A DNA stretch of 64,000 bases from Solanum dulcamara. Lineage: Eukaryota > Streptophyta > Magnoliopsida > Solanales > Solanaceae. The translations under genes and the position numbers were made by a program. This document shows positions 1 through 11,295 of the stretch, piece after piece. The stretch lies in the NCBI RefSeq assembly GCF_947179165.1, contig NC_077242.1:41176097-41240096 (forward strand), read 5' to 3'. Within the stretch, counting starts at the first letter, position 1; each line of letters opens with the position of its first letter. The notes under the pieces were generated by a model that had not been told where the DNA came from, did no database searches, and saw only the letters and a program-made list of their open reading frames with translations.

Positions 1-285
1 TCCATGCTTAAGAAATAATTAGGAGTTTCTTCGCTTATTATTTCTATAAAAAATATTGGAGTGAAAGATAACTTGTCTTATGAGGAGATTCTTATCCAAA
101 TTCTTAATTGTTAGGTTCGTAAGTTGAGGACCAAAGAGGTTGCTTCAGTCAATGTATTATCGAGAAATCAATTTTTTGAGGAGGTTACATCTGAAGCCGA
201 GGAGAATATGAAATTCAAGTACCAGCATCTATTCATTCTTCCTAGTGTCCATGTTGAAGGTAATATTCCTATCCCTATTCTCTAA
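1..285 (+). pseudogene. Chromovirus C: end of integrase and chromodomain (partial)
   Basis: This is the C-terminal end of a Ty3/gypsy polyprotein whose upstream part lies before the window. In its broken frame I read the linker after integrase and a chromodomain core with the run VRKLRTKEVASVNVL, followed by RNQ, then a damaged EAE segment and YQHLF. The same block ends B (near 39230-39350) and D (near 23160-23290). In this family the chromodomain is thought to steer integration to heterochromatin. In-frame stops in the first 110 bases show it is dead. The frame ends at TAA 283-285. Confidence 0.8.
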
Positions 286-425
286 GTTAGAACGTTCTTG
301 AACTTTGAGTATTTGAGTAGTTATCCCTGAGTTTGAGTCTTTAAATTCTTGCAGTGTTTTTGTGCCTTAAGTAAGTTCTTAGCTCGATCCTCATTCAAGG
401 ATAAATGATCCCAAAAGGGAGATAT
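286..425 (+). other. Chromovirus C: 3' internal spacer with polypurine tract
   Basis: Noncoding spacer between the polyprotein stop and the 3' LTR. It ends in the purine-rich stretch CCAAAAGGGAGATAT (411-425), directly before the TGTAACAC start of the LTR. This is the expected polypurine tract for plus-strand priming. D and A have the same arrangement. Confidence 0.75.
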
Positions 426-2485
426 TGTAACACGCCATTCTATTTTAACTTAGATAAATTTCTATAACCAAGAGAAAACGTTGAGAAAAAGTGAATGTCA
501 GTAGGTTCATGAACCACTCTACGGTTCGTAGAATTTGTATGAGCTGTAGAGGGGGATCATGGAACCCCTCTATACTTAGCCAATTTCAATTGTGAAAACC
601 CACCTATACTAGCCAAATTTATAGTTCGGCAGGCATTGTACGACCCATAGAGATTGATCGAACAAGAGATCCCAAAAGGCCCAGTTCAAAGTCCTTTCCC
701 ACTATGCCTTATACGAGCCGTCAAATGATTTATAGCCTATAGAATATGCACCCGTAGAGATACGAAAAGACCCAAGGTTGCATTCCAGTAGCTACTAGAA
801 TGTGCACCTTTTTCCACGAATCAAGTCTATGACCCATAGAAAAGTCTATGGATCATAGAATGGTCCGTAGACCCCGACCCTAATACCCTTCAGTAGTGTT
901 TGATGATTACATTTCATAACCGATTCAAGGTCTACAACTCATAGAAGAATGGTTATAGACCCCTCGAGTCCAAATCTAGAATGTCCAGATTTTGGACTTA
1001 GCTTCTACTATTGGACTTCTATACCCCATAGAAGACTCTATGGTCCATAGAAAGGCCCGTAGAAAGACAGTCTATTATGACGAGGGGTATGTGGGTCCTT
1101 TTCCACCCTTTTCCAAATTATACCCAAGATATTTTGAGACTAAAATTAGTCCCTTATCAGTACCCATACAGGGTTTTTCTCTCATTAACACTTAGAATCT
1201 TTTTAGAGCAAGAATTGTAGAGAAGAGTGGAACTTAGGGTTCAAGAATTTCAACCAATTTCATAGTTTTGTCTAAGATTATTAATATTCTAGGTATGTAA
1301 GTCTATCATAATATTAGACTAAGTTCATCCTCATGCCCTACATCTTCATACAGTCAAGTTGAGTTTTAAGTTTGAACTTCAGTTTTGATAAAGTGAATTC
1401 TTGAGTTATCTATACAAATTCCATTGAGTTCTTGTATATATTCAAATATACTTTGATGATTTTCATGGGTTGAGTTCTTGAGATGTATGTTCATGATTGC
1501 ATTCATGTGAACCCTAGTTGAGTTTTTGCATTAATTATTTTATGTATTGTTTTGATTTTAAAGAATAATTATTTTTATCATTTAATTGAGAAGGAGTTTG
1601 AGCATTAGTTGAGTTAGACAAGTCTCTTAATTATTATTTTGAGCATGAGTATTAATACAGTTACACATATATATTGAGATTGAGTTGTGAAGTCAAATTA
1701 TGCCTTTAAATGCATTTATTGAGTTAAGAACATATCTATTTTAAAGAAAAGAGGTGAGTTGAAAAGAGTTGAGTTTGAGCTAAGTCCAAAATAGACTAAA
1801 TGAGTTAATTGAGTAAATGAACTCACTTGAGATATGATCATAGTGAATTATATTTTCATAGTAGTATTGAGCGCCGATTTTTGAGTAAGAGTATAGAACC
1901 CTCATAAACTACATAGCTAGCATAGGATAGGATCATATCATTAATTCGGTAAATTCTTCATAGTCCCAAAAGTGGACTTTTATATGGATCTATAGATGAG
2001 TTGCGTCGCTTACCCCAAAAAGGTATTGGTGGCTATGGCAATGAAAATAGTTCGTTGCATCATCACGTAGCTTATAAGTAATAGTTTTTAGTTAGAAAAA
2101 TTCCTCAAGAGTAAAATATTATATTTTCACACTGAGTAACATTATTATTTTATATCTTTTAAAGCATTGTCTATTTTATATATTGCATGATTTATTAAGT
2201 TGAGTTGAGTTGAAGTCTAAGTAAGTTTATTTTTAGCTATTTTACATATCGTACATTCCATGTACTGACGTCATTTGACACAACAGCATTTTATGATGCA
2301 GATAAAAGTGATAGAGATCCTCAACAGGTGGATTGTTGAAAATCCATTTTCTACCCAGCTTTAGTGAGACCTTCTTACATTCAGAGGAGCTCTTGAGTCT
2401 TTAATCTTCAGTCATTTATTATTAGTTTTGAGGTAGTCGTGGGCATATGCTGGTATCTATTTCAAAGTTAGTTTTAGAGTATTCA
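426..2485 (+). repeat. Chromovirus C 3' LTR, first part
   Basis: The LTR starts with TGTAACACGCC just after the polypurine tract. It is interrupted at 2485 by element A and resumes at 14912. Bases 515-1068 carry a dense array of short dyad repeats of the type CTATGG-N-CCATAG. The rest to 2250 is AT-rich and GAGTT-rich with no gene. A GTAC dyad (GTACATTCCATGTAC) lies at 2251-2265. The first 500 bases match the LTR of element F (60916 onward), so C and F are one family. Confidence 0.8.
2481..2485. repeat. Target site duplication of element A, left copy
   Basis: ATTCA precedes A and CTTCA (14912-14916) follows it, a 4 of 5 match. With the LTR termini TGTCA...TTACA, this is the expected 5-bp duplication after one later substitution. 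Confidence 0.6.
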
Positions 2486-3014
2486 TGTCACAACCCAAGT
2501 CTAAGGCCTAGATGCGACATGGCGAATGAAAAACCCGAAAGTATCTCAAACAAGCCTCTTAGAATTATTTTAGCCTTTCATAGGTAATGGAAATAAATAA
2601 ACAAGCGAAAATCATAATAGTAAATCTTTAACTTACATATGTCCAACAATACCTCTAACTTTTAGATTTAATAGGGCTAAGACAAGTTCCTAGCTCACCC
2701 TTAATCATAATAGAAAGAAATGTCATAGTAAGTGTCTAAAGATCTCAATATATCATAAGCTAGAAATATAAAGGAGTATTGTTCCCGGAACATGGGAACT
2801 CACCAAAAGTAGTCTTCAAACAAAATCTCAACTAGCCATGTGGAGGAAAACGAGGAGGAGTACTGGTCCCCATATGGTGATATCATGTAGGCAGAAAAGT
2901 ATGCTTTAGTACTTTGAATGTACTAAGTATGTAAGCATGAATGAAGATTGAGGAAACATTAAAATATTTATGTAATATGAAACATAATGCAATGCATGCA
3001 TAATCAATTATATA

Positions 3015-3019
3015 GATAT
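3015..3019. repeat. Target site duplication of J, left copy
   Basis: GATAT here and again at 6319-6323. The uninterrupted 5' LTR of A reads atatagatatccttt at the same place (about 13100), which confirms that J inserted and duplicated GATAT. Confidence 0.9.
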
Positions 3020-6000
3020 TATTATATTTCATATTTTCATACGTCGAGTCACTCCCAAGAGAATCGACTCAATTTAAAGATGGGATTATTTTCGGACATG
3101 AAGTAGAAATCTTTAATTCCTAATTCTAATTAGAAAATATTTTGGAGATTAGGAGTTCATTTAATTGGGATTAGATGACTAAATAAGAATTAGTGATTAA
3201 TTAAATTAATTAGCCTAAGTACTTGTGTGGTCTCCACCCAAATTAGTTAATTAATAAGAATGATAGATATTTAGTAGGAGGGGCATGTGGGTGCTTAGGG
3301 GGATACCTATAGAAATCCTATAAAGACTATGTCTTAAAGGACAATTCTGAAAAATTTATTTCATTCTTCTTCTTGACCAAATTAACTTAGAGAGAGAAGT
3401 GAGGGTTGTAGAGAAAGAGGGTCTCGGCCAAGGCTTAGGATGAGGGAGAAATTATGGGGTCAAGTGTGGTTATTTTTAATGGATATGGTATCAAGGATGG
3501 ATTCTTTAGGGCTGCAAAAACATTGATGAATCAAGCCCTCAAGTTCAAGCAAATTGTGTCCTTATAGCTTAAGGTATGATTCAATCTTTCTTTTACACAT
3601 TTTGGAGGTAACTTGAACTTGTATAAGCTGGTAAATGTGTGATGAATGTATAAAATTATGGGTGTTGATGATTGAAGCATATGGGAGATGTTGGGGGCTA
3701 TTTGGTGTAGAAAATAGTGAATTAATTTTGCTTAGTGTTTTGATTGTTAATGTTATGGATTTTATGAAGACAATGAAGGTAATTAGTTGTTAAAGTTGAA
3801 GTTGTAATTATTTTTGGGCTGTTGTAGAACTTAGTGTAATATTAACATGGTTTTCTTGCATTTAAATGAGTGATGTTGCTGTCTGGGGCTACTGTTATAT
3901 GTCATCAAATTAGATGAAAAGATTGTATGAAATAGCGTATAAAAATTGGAGGTAGTTTGCTTGGCGTGTTGTAGGTGTTCATAAGGTTTTTGAGCATCTT
4001 TATGTGGTTAATTAAGGGCTATTTTGGTATGTTGTTGTTGTTCTTGTTGATCTTGGAAGATTAATGATAGTTAAGATTATATGTTGTGTTGTATGTTGGT
4101 TGGGTTGTTGTAGCAATGTTTCAATGAAAATGTTAAGACTATGGATTATTAAAGATGACTTAAGATGTAATAGTTGTATGTGGATTTGGATGGTTGTCGG
4201 ATGTTATGAATTTGGGCTGCCTTAATCTAGAAATAATATTTTAATGAAGAGATTAACTTGTATTAAATGGAATTGGATGTAAGAAAACTCCATGATTAGT
4301 GTTGGTGCTGAAATGGATAGAATTGGAGTTGCTTGAATTAGATTGGGATGATTGTTGTTGTTGCTATTATTGTTACGGATTATGTTTTAATAGTGAAGGA
4401 ATTGTATATGTTAATGTTAAATCTCCGTTTAGGTCATGTTGGGGCTATTCTAAGCTAAGAATGGTAAATTAATTTCGATTAATGTTGTAGTTATTATTGT
4501 GGCTGATTATGTTATAAAAATGAAAGAATTTGATATGTCAAGTTGGAGTTGTAATTGATTTAAGGGTTGGTTGTAATCTGTGGCTGCTTGTGTTGAATTG
4601 AAAGATTAAGTGTAGTTATGATTATGAATTATATGGTTAATTGTTGGGCTGTTATAAATTATTTTGATAAAGTGTAATGGTTGCAACCTATTAAGAGTAA
4701 TTCGATAGCACCGTAGTCGTCATGTAGATAATTAACGAAAGTCGAATGTTATGTGGGTTGTTCGGGGTATTTTTGAATATTTTCTTGGCTTGTCTTGACA
4801 TAGAATTTGAATGTGTGATTGTTGATGTTGCTTGGTATGTGGCTGGTTTGGAAGTGGGAAAGTGAGCGGTATAGGGGAGGTGTTGTCCAATTTTTTTAGA
4901 AATAACCTACTAACGATAAAGTACGTTTTATGACTTTCCATATCTTAACCGTAGTGCTTAACATTTTAATATAGGTTGAGACAATATTGGGCAGCATATA
5001 CGTATTGTGTGCAAGTAAAAGCTAAAGGTATGTAAAGCTAACCTTTTTTCTTTTGGCATGATCCATATGAAACAAACGGACGATGAATGTGTAAATTGTA
5101 AAGAAACTCTTGTTCTTGGATATACTAGGATGGCTAATGTCCTTGATTTCCATAACTTATATCGTTATGTCTTGACTCATGTTTATGCTTTTAGCCGTCC
5201 TAGGTGGTATAACTCATATTTTAGTATAATTCATAATGACAATTGAAGAGTACTTGAAATGACTATTGTCTTAATTTTCAAATGATGGTTCATTTTGATT
5301 ATTCCATTAAGTCTCCGATGATGATCAAATTACATATGGTTTCTAATAATACCCTATTCGTGCATATTTTTATTGTATTATCCACTAAGTCCTATGATAG
5401 GTCGGGTATGTTATCATATATGGATTCCACTATGTTATTCACCGAGTCCTTTATTAGAGGGCCGGGTACGTGATATGATAATATGATGTTTAGATGATAT
5501 GATTATGGCAATGAGTCTCATGATGGGCGGGGTACGATATAAGTGTACACGAATTTATTTACTGAGTCCCATAATGGCCCTGGTTCGGCATATGACCATG
5601 ATATGTATGACTTCATTTATAAAACACAGGTATAGTGAATTCTTGATTATTATACTTTTCTCATGAATCTCTATTTCAGATGTGATTTCTGTTATGGTAT
5701 TTTATGCTTTATATACTCGGTACATATTTCGTACTGACCCCTATCTCTTCAGGGGAGGGGGGGCTATGTTTCATGCCCGCAGGTATAGATACTCATTTCG
5801 GGGATCCGTCAGCTTAAGATTTCCACTTAGCTGTTTTGGAGTGCTGCATTGTTCCAAAGCATAAACTTTTGGTACCGATCTCTTGATGTATATATTTGTT
5901 TATCCAGGGGTACGATAGGGCCCTGTCCCGCCATATGCTATTGTTACTACTCTTAGAGGTCTGTAGACATGTGTGGGTTGTATATAGATGTTATCCAGTT

Positions 6001-6318
6001 GTGCTAGTATGACTTATGTTTTGGGATGTTCCCATTCTTAGTGTAAGCCTTGTCTACTTGCGTTTATGTATATAGTGGGACGTTCCTATATGTAATGACA
6101 GTCTTGTCGGCTTACGTATTATGTTATCTTATCTTTTGACAATTGTGACTCCCGAGGAGACAAGTGGTTTTGGTATATATATTTGTGACAATTTTGAGAC
6201 GATGCTCCGTCCATATAAGACCATGTCATGTTAGTTGTTGATCAATTATAGATAACATGTGTGTCTATGAGTGTCCAATTCAGGCACTAGTCACGGCCCA
6301 CGGGGTTGGGTCATGACA
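3020..6318 (+). mobile_element. Solo LTR J (gypsy family related to K and L)
   Basis: A 3.3 kb insertion in the 3' LTR of A, flanked by a perfect 5-bp duplication GATAT (3015-3019, 6319-6323). It has no gag, pol or primer site and ends ...GGGTCATGACA, so it reads as a solo LTR. It aligns over its length with K from about 34088 to 37674. Landmarks shared with K and L are: AGGTATGTAAAGCT (5026-5039); an array of GAGTCC...GGGCCGGGTAC words (5383-5600); the GTAC dyad plus TGACCCC hairpin (5719-5780); and GGGCCCTGTCCCGCCATATG (from about 5919). A TATA-like CCTATAAAG lies near 3316. The 5' end lacks TG and starts where K is already about 485 bases in. Confidence 0.8.
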
Positions 6319-7108
6319 GATATCCTTTAAAATATTCATTAGTGGGAAGATGACCATAACCAATAGTTAAGACCATGCGAGCTATTACATGGAATCCAAC
6401 ATAACCCTCTATGTTGGCCGGAGAGACTACTTGCCGGGTAGAACTCCATCAACTAGGTGGGTTCAAATCACTTCAACTTTCAAACATGAATTTAAATGAA
6501 ATTATGCATAAATACTTTAAAATCCATCAATTAAAAATCATGCTTTAAATAACCCACCATTAATTTCAAGAACCTTTAAAGAGATAAATAGAGAAATTAC
6601 TTGCAAACCATCAATTCATACATATGAAATCATGTTGCATTAAAATAGACCAATAATCATTAGTTTAACCATGATTCATTCTATTAAGTAAAAATAAGAA
6701 TTATCCATAAGAAAATATTTAGCTTAACCATGAAAGAGTTTTGGACTACATGGGTGGAAGAACCCATGGATAAACACCCATATAACTTAGAGTAAAGCTT
6801 AAAGAAAATAAATATAATTTATCATATAATCAAAATACTTTAGGCATGAGGGTGGAATGAATAATCTCATTGAAGCCTTATATACTTGGAATCCGAAGCG
6901 TTACTTAGAATCGAAGGACTTAATAAACACTCTTGAATCCTAGTATTTTCTTCTCATCGGAGCATTTTGTGTACTACCCGAAGTATATGAATCACCGAAA
7001 TAGTATTTATACACTACTAAGACTAAAACTATATTTTGAGAATAAGGAGTGTATAGAGAGAAGGGTTGCTTGAGAAAGCTTGATGAACAAAATGATGAAA
7101 TAAGGTAG

Positions 7109-7118
7109 GTATTTATAG
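7109..7118 (-). promoter_or_regulatory. TATA-like box in the A 3' LTR
   Basis: Minus strand CTATAAATAC, followed by the short leader of the LTR transcript. The same word is at the matching place in the 5' LTR (14341-14350). Conservation in both copies and the position in the LTR suggest the pol II core promoter. The assignment is by sequence only. Confidence 0.5.
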
Positions 7119-7657
7119 GTGTGAAGGAGGGACCTAACAATAATTAAAATAATTATTACAAAATTAAAAATTTAATGAAAGATTGCGATATCATGGACGA
7201 TGTAAAATGGAGGACTATTGATGTCATGGGTGATATCAAATGGATCTAGATCTTTCCATGATTGGTGAGATGAACTTCTTTTAACGAAATACCCTTTTTC
7301 AGAGCAGCATTTGAAAATGATAACTTCCTCATTAGGATTTAGTGTCTTCATATGAATTGTTTCTCTAGAGGTCCACTTTCATGTAGTTCAAGAATCAACT
7401 AGTTTGGAGTACCTTACAGTGAGATATAATTTTTCTTCTACAAAGACTCCATTTCATCAACGCACCATATCTTGAAATAATTAATTTATTTGACTTACTT
7501 AACCTCCGAAACATAAAATATGGTCTTCACAAAAATTGTAGATAATGATGTTAGGGTTATTCAGAAATTTGAATTACCTAATTTGGACCTGTTTATTAAA
7601 AGTTATGCTCAAACTACAGAAGCAATACCATATACAATATTTTTAGGGGGTATTACA

Positions 7658-7860
7658 ATATCTCCCCCTTGGGCACATTCATCCTCGAATGAGGAAAGAC
7701 ATAGCTTGAGTAGAGTAGAGTGTAAACCAACAACCCATCATTAATGCAATAGTGCAATTTAAAACATCATTCGAAACGTATTTCATAATTTTGAAAGCAT
7801 ATGACAAGAAAAGTTGAAATAGAAGGATTTCAAGTAATTGAGCAAGCACAACTTAATACC
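7658..7860 (-). other. Chromovirus A: polypurine tract and 3' internal spacer
   Basis: On the minus strand the purine run AAGGGGGAGATAT sits directly before the LTR start at 7657. The remaining bases up to the chromodomain stop at 7861 are noncoding. B has the same spacer at 39371-39573. Confidence 0.75.
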
Positions 7861-9136
7861 TTAGGTTTGGGTAGAGGAAACTAGATGAGGGTATCTCTTA
7901 ATCATATCTGCTTCCGCTTCCCATGTAGTACTTTTGATTTGTTGATTCCTCCAAAGGACTTTAACAGATGCAACTTATTTGTTCCTCAATCTCTTAACTT
8001 ATCTGTCCAAAATTTCATTCTGAACTTCTTCATAGGTCAAGTTTTATTCAACATTCACTACTCTCAAAGGAACAATGAAACTAGGATCACCCACACATGT
8101 TCTCAACATAGACACATGGAATACCGGATGAACCATGTCTATTTCCAATGGCAACTCCAACTCATATGCAACATTGCCAACACGTTTCATGATTCTAAAA
8201 GGCCTACATACCTAGGGCTCAATTTCCCTTTCTTACCAAACCGAACCACACCCTTTATAGGTGAAACCTTCAGGTACACCTAATCGTCTACATTAAAGTC
8301 AAGATCCCTTTTTCTAGTGTTTGAATAGGACTTTTCATGACTTTGAGTCATATTCAACCTTTCTCTAATGATCTTTACCTTCTCTAAAGCATCAAGTACC
8401 AAATAAAGGCCCAACAAGGTCATCTCACCTACTTCGAACCAACCACCAGGGATCTATATCGTCTCCCAAATAAAGCCTCAAATGGTACCATCCCAATACT
8501 TGAGTGGTAACTATTATTATAGGCAAACTCGATGAGCGGTAGATGATCATTCCAATTTTCTTTAAACTCCAACACACAATCCCTTAACATATCCTCTAGT
8601 GTTTGAATCATCCTTTCGGCTTACCCATCCGCTTGAGGATAGAATGTGGTACTCAACTTTACCTTAGTACTGAGGCTCTTTTGAAACGATCTTCAAAAGT
8701 GAGAAGTGAATTGGGTACCACTATCCAAAATAATGGATAACGGCACACCATGCAACATCACCAACTCCAGAATATACAACTTGGCATAGTCTTTGGCACT
8801 ATAGGAAGTCTTAACCAGTAGGAAGTGAGACGACTTAATTATTCAATCAACAATTACCCAAATCAAATCATAACGCTTCCGGGTATGAGGCAAACACACT
8901 ATAAAATCTATATTCACATCTTCCTACTTTAAAGTAGGGATTTCAATGTCGTAGGCTAGGCCACCTGACCTTTGATGTTTGGCCTTCACTTGTTGGCAAT
9001 TCGGACATTCGAACACAAATCTTGCTATGTCCTTCTTTATGCCACCCCACCAATAGAACTCTTTTAAGTCTCGATACATTTTCGTCGAACGGGGATGAAT
9101 GGAGTATGTAGAATTATGAGCCTCCATCAAGATCAA
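7861..9136 (-). pseudogene. Chromovirus A integrase and chromodomain
   Basis: Integrase inserts the cDNA copy into the genome. On the minus strand the H2C2 zinc-binding part opens the region (9136-8924), with HNSTYSIHPRSTKMYRDL and CPNCQQVKAKHQ, so all four ligands are visible. The catalytic core follows to about 8430, including the piece ENWNDHLPLIEFAYNNSYHS and GRRYRSLV. The chromodomain then ends at TAA 7861-7863. Stops and frameshifts break it into short pieces. The plus-strand open frame at 7885-8283 is only its antisense shadow. It aligns throughout with the more intact B copy (38240-39370). Confidence 0.8.
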
Positions 9137-10326
9137 ACTCCTTAGGCCATCAAGATCTGGAACACATAGCTAACCTAGGTAGTATAGCACCCCATCTTCG
9201 CCTTGGGAAAAGACCTCTATCTTCTTTTCCTTCACCAACTTCTTTAACTCGATAAACGTCGGGTCAAGATCTTGCTTTGATTTAACATCCACCACTAGCG
9301 AGGATTCAGACCTATTTTGAACAACCATACCACTATCATCAGTACCATACCCCTAATCTAGCCAACCAGTAAACATCTTTCACCATCTCCCTCTTCCCTT
9401 CATCTACATGGGCCACACTCCCCATAGACACTCTATTAAGTACATTGACAACCATATTGGCTTTACTTGGATGATAGTGCATACTCATGTCATAGTCTTT
9501 AAGGAGTTCTAGCCACCTCTTTTGCCTTAGATTAAGGTTTTTTAGATGAACACATATTGAAGACGTTTATGATCGGTATACACATCCACATGCACCCCAT
9601 AGAGGTAATGCCTCCAAATCTTCAGAGCAAAAATAATAGCCGCCAATTCAAGGTCATGGGTAGGGTAGTTACGCTCATGCACCTTTAATTATCTAGAAGC
9701 ATAGGCTATGACCTTGCTGTTTTGCATTAAGACACAACCTAAACTAATTTTTGAAGCATCACAATAAATAACAAACCCTTCTAATCCTTCTGGTAGAGTC
9801 AAAATAGGAGCGGAGTTAAGTAAATCTTTCAGGGTCTAGATACTCTTCTTATATTCATCTGTCCATATGAATTTAGCTTTCTTTTGGGTCAATTTTATCA
9901 TAGGAGATGAGATGGAAGAAAACCCTTTGATGAACCTTTTATAGTACTTGGCTAGACCCAACAAGCTCCTAATGTCTAAAGGAGCCAACAGTCTAGCCCA
10001 ATTGTTGAATGCCTCTATTTTTATAGGATCAACCTTGATTCCATCATCGGACATTACGTGACCAAGAAATGTCACCCCTTCAACTAAATTTCACACTTAC
10101 TAAATTTTGCAAACAATTGCCTTTCCCCCAATGTTAGAAGCACAACTGTCAAGTGATTATTATGTTCTTCCTCACCCCGAGAGTAAATCAAAATATCATC
10201 AATAAAGAACACCACAAAAGTATCAAGGTAAGGTTTGAACACCCTATTCATCAAGTCCATGAATGCCGCCATCATATTCGTCAACCCAAAACTCATCACC
10301 ACAAACTCGAAGTGACCATACCTTAT
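9137..10326 (-). pseudogene. Chromovirus A reverse transcriptase (C-terminal half) and RNase H
   Basis: On the minus strand the palm motif [16 protein letters not shown] (in 10302-10084) carries the catalytic DD. The thumb/connection follows: FLGHVMSDDGIKVDP, then KYYKRFIKGFSSISSPMIKLTQKKAKF (10075-9836, quoted in part), then RNase H to about 9137. The enzyme would copy retrotransposon RNA into DNA. It continues the frame of the 322-codon block upstream through an in-frame stop at the codon after 10327 and a frameshift near 10080. RNase H is broken by several stops. Confidence 0.8.
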
Positions 10327-11295
10327 TCAAAAAGCCATTTTAGAAATTTCACACTCCCTCACCAGTAGTTGGTGATAGCCGGACCAAAGGTCAATCTTGA
10401 AGAAATGACTTGACCCTTGCAATTGATCAAACAAGTCATCTATTTTAGGGAGTGGGTACTTGTTCTTAATGGTGATCCTATTTAATTTCTGGTAGTCTAT
10501 GCACATTCGAAGCAATCTATCTTTTTTTCTCACAAATAACATGGGAGCACCCCATGGCGAAATACTTGGTCTTATGAACCCCTTTTCTAACAAGTTCTTT
10601 AATTGTTCCTTCAACTCTTTCAATTCTGTCGGGGCCATCCGGTAAGGAAGAATAGAGATAGTTTGGGTACCAAGGTGGAGATCGATACCAAAATCAACTT
10701 TTCTTTTGGGAGGGACACCTGGAAGGTCATCAGAAAAGACATCATGGAACTCATTGACTATGGGAACCGACTTAAGAGGAGGAATTTTGGAGTCAACATC
10801 TCTAACCCTCACAATGTGGTAAATACAACCCTTAGAAATCCTTTTTCGGGCCTTAAAATAAGAAATAAACTTACCCTTCACCACCAAATAACGACCCCCC
10901 CATTCAATAATAGACTTATTTGGAAATTGGAACTTAACTCTATGAGTCCTATAATCTATGAAAGCATAAGATGCATGTAACCAATCCATCCTAAGAATGA
11001 CATCAAAATATACCATGTTAAGCTCAATAAGATCACAAAGAATAACTTTATGTAAGATAGACATGGGACAACCCCTATAGACCTTTCTAGTAATAACTGA
11101 CTCACCAATAGGGGTAGACACCAAATAGGGCTCTAATAACATTTCAGGTGACACATCAAACCTATTAGCAAGGAATGGAGTAACAAATAATAAATTTGCA
11201 CCCAGATCTAATAGTGCATACACATCAAACAAAAAGACCTTTAACATACCGGTAATGGTATTGGGTGCGTCCTTAACCTCTTGTTTCCTATGCAA
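10327..11295 (-). CDS. Chromovirus A protease and N-terminal reverse transcriptase (322 open codons)
   Basis: The longest open stretch of element A. Residues about 15-110 are the aspartic protease. Its active-site triad reads DLGAN where the family has D-S/T-G-A, so the middle residue is changed. Then [10 protein letters not shown] follows. Residues about 180-320 start the reverse transcriptase: [19 protein letters not shown], then [34 protein letters not shown] and [18 protein letters not shown]. These are fingers-domain motifs, and the Asp of IDLWSGYHQ is present. It is one segment of a gag-pol polyprotein and would not work alone. It ends at a stop within RT, so it is a fragment of a dead gene. 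The plus-strand frame at 10603-10980 is antisense. Confidence 0.8.
   Translation of the reverse strand: MHRKQEVKDAPNTITGMLKVFLFDVYALLDLGANLLFVTPFLANRFDVSPEMLLEPYLVSTPIGESVITRKVYRGCPMSILHKVILCDLIELNMVYFDVILRMDWLHASYAFIDYRTHRVKFQFPNKSIIEWGGRYLVVKGKFISYFKARKRISKGCIYHIVRVRDVDSKIPPLKSVPIVNEFHDVFSDDLPGVPPKRKVDFGIDLHLGTQTISILPYRMAPTELKELKEQLKNLLEKGFIRPSISPWGAPMLFVRKKDRLLRMCIDYQKLNRITIKNKYPLPKIDDLFDQLQGSSHFFKIDLWSGYHQLLVRECEISKMAF

Larger units (their letters stand above)
2486..7657 (-). repeat. Chromovirus A 3' LTR (interrupted by J)
   Basis: On the minus strand this starts TGTAATACCCCC at 7657, right after the polypurine tract, and ends ...TGACA at 2486. Solo LTR J splits it at 3020-6318. Compared with the 5' LTR it lacks a 426-bp block at 6451-6454, where the flanking AACT is present once. 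A TATA-like box (minus strand CTATAAATAC) lies at 7109-7118, and the conserved GTAC dyad at 2908-2924. It holds no gene. Confidence 0.85.

Noticed and set aside
515..1068. Repeated palindromes as a CRISPR array
   Set aside because: Spacing and repeat length are irregular, the words vary, and the setting is a plant LTR.
7885..8283. 132-codon plus-strand open frame
   Set aside because: It is antisense to the integrase and chromodomain of A. The matching antisense frame in B (38966-39436) is similar only because the sense strands are homologous.
10603..10980. 125-codon plus-strand open frame
   Set aside because: Antisense to the protease-RT frame of A, which has clear family motifs on the other strand.
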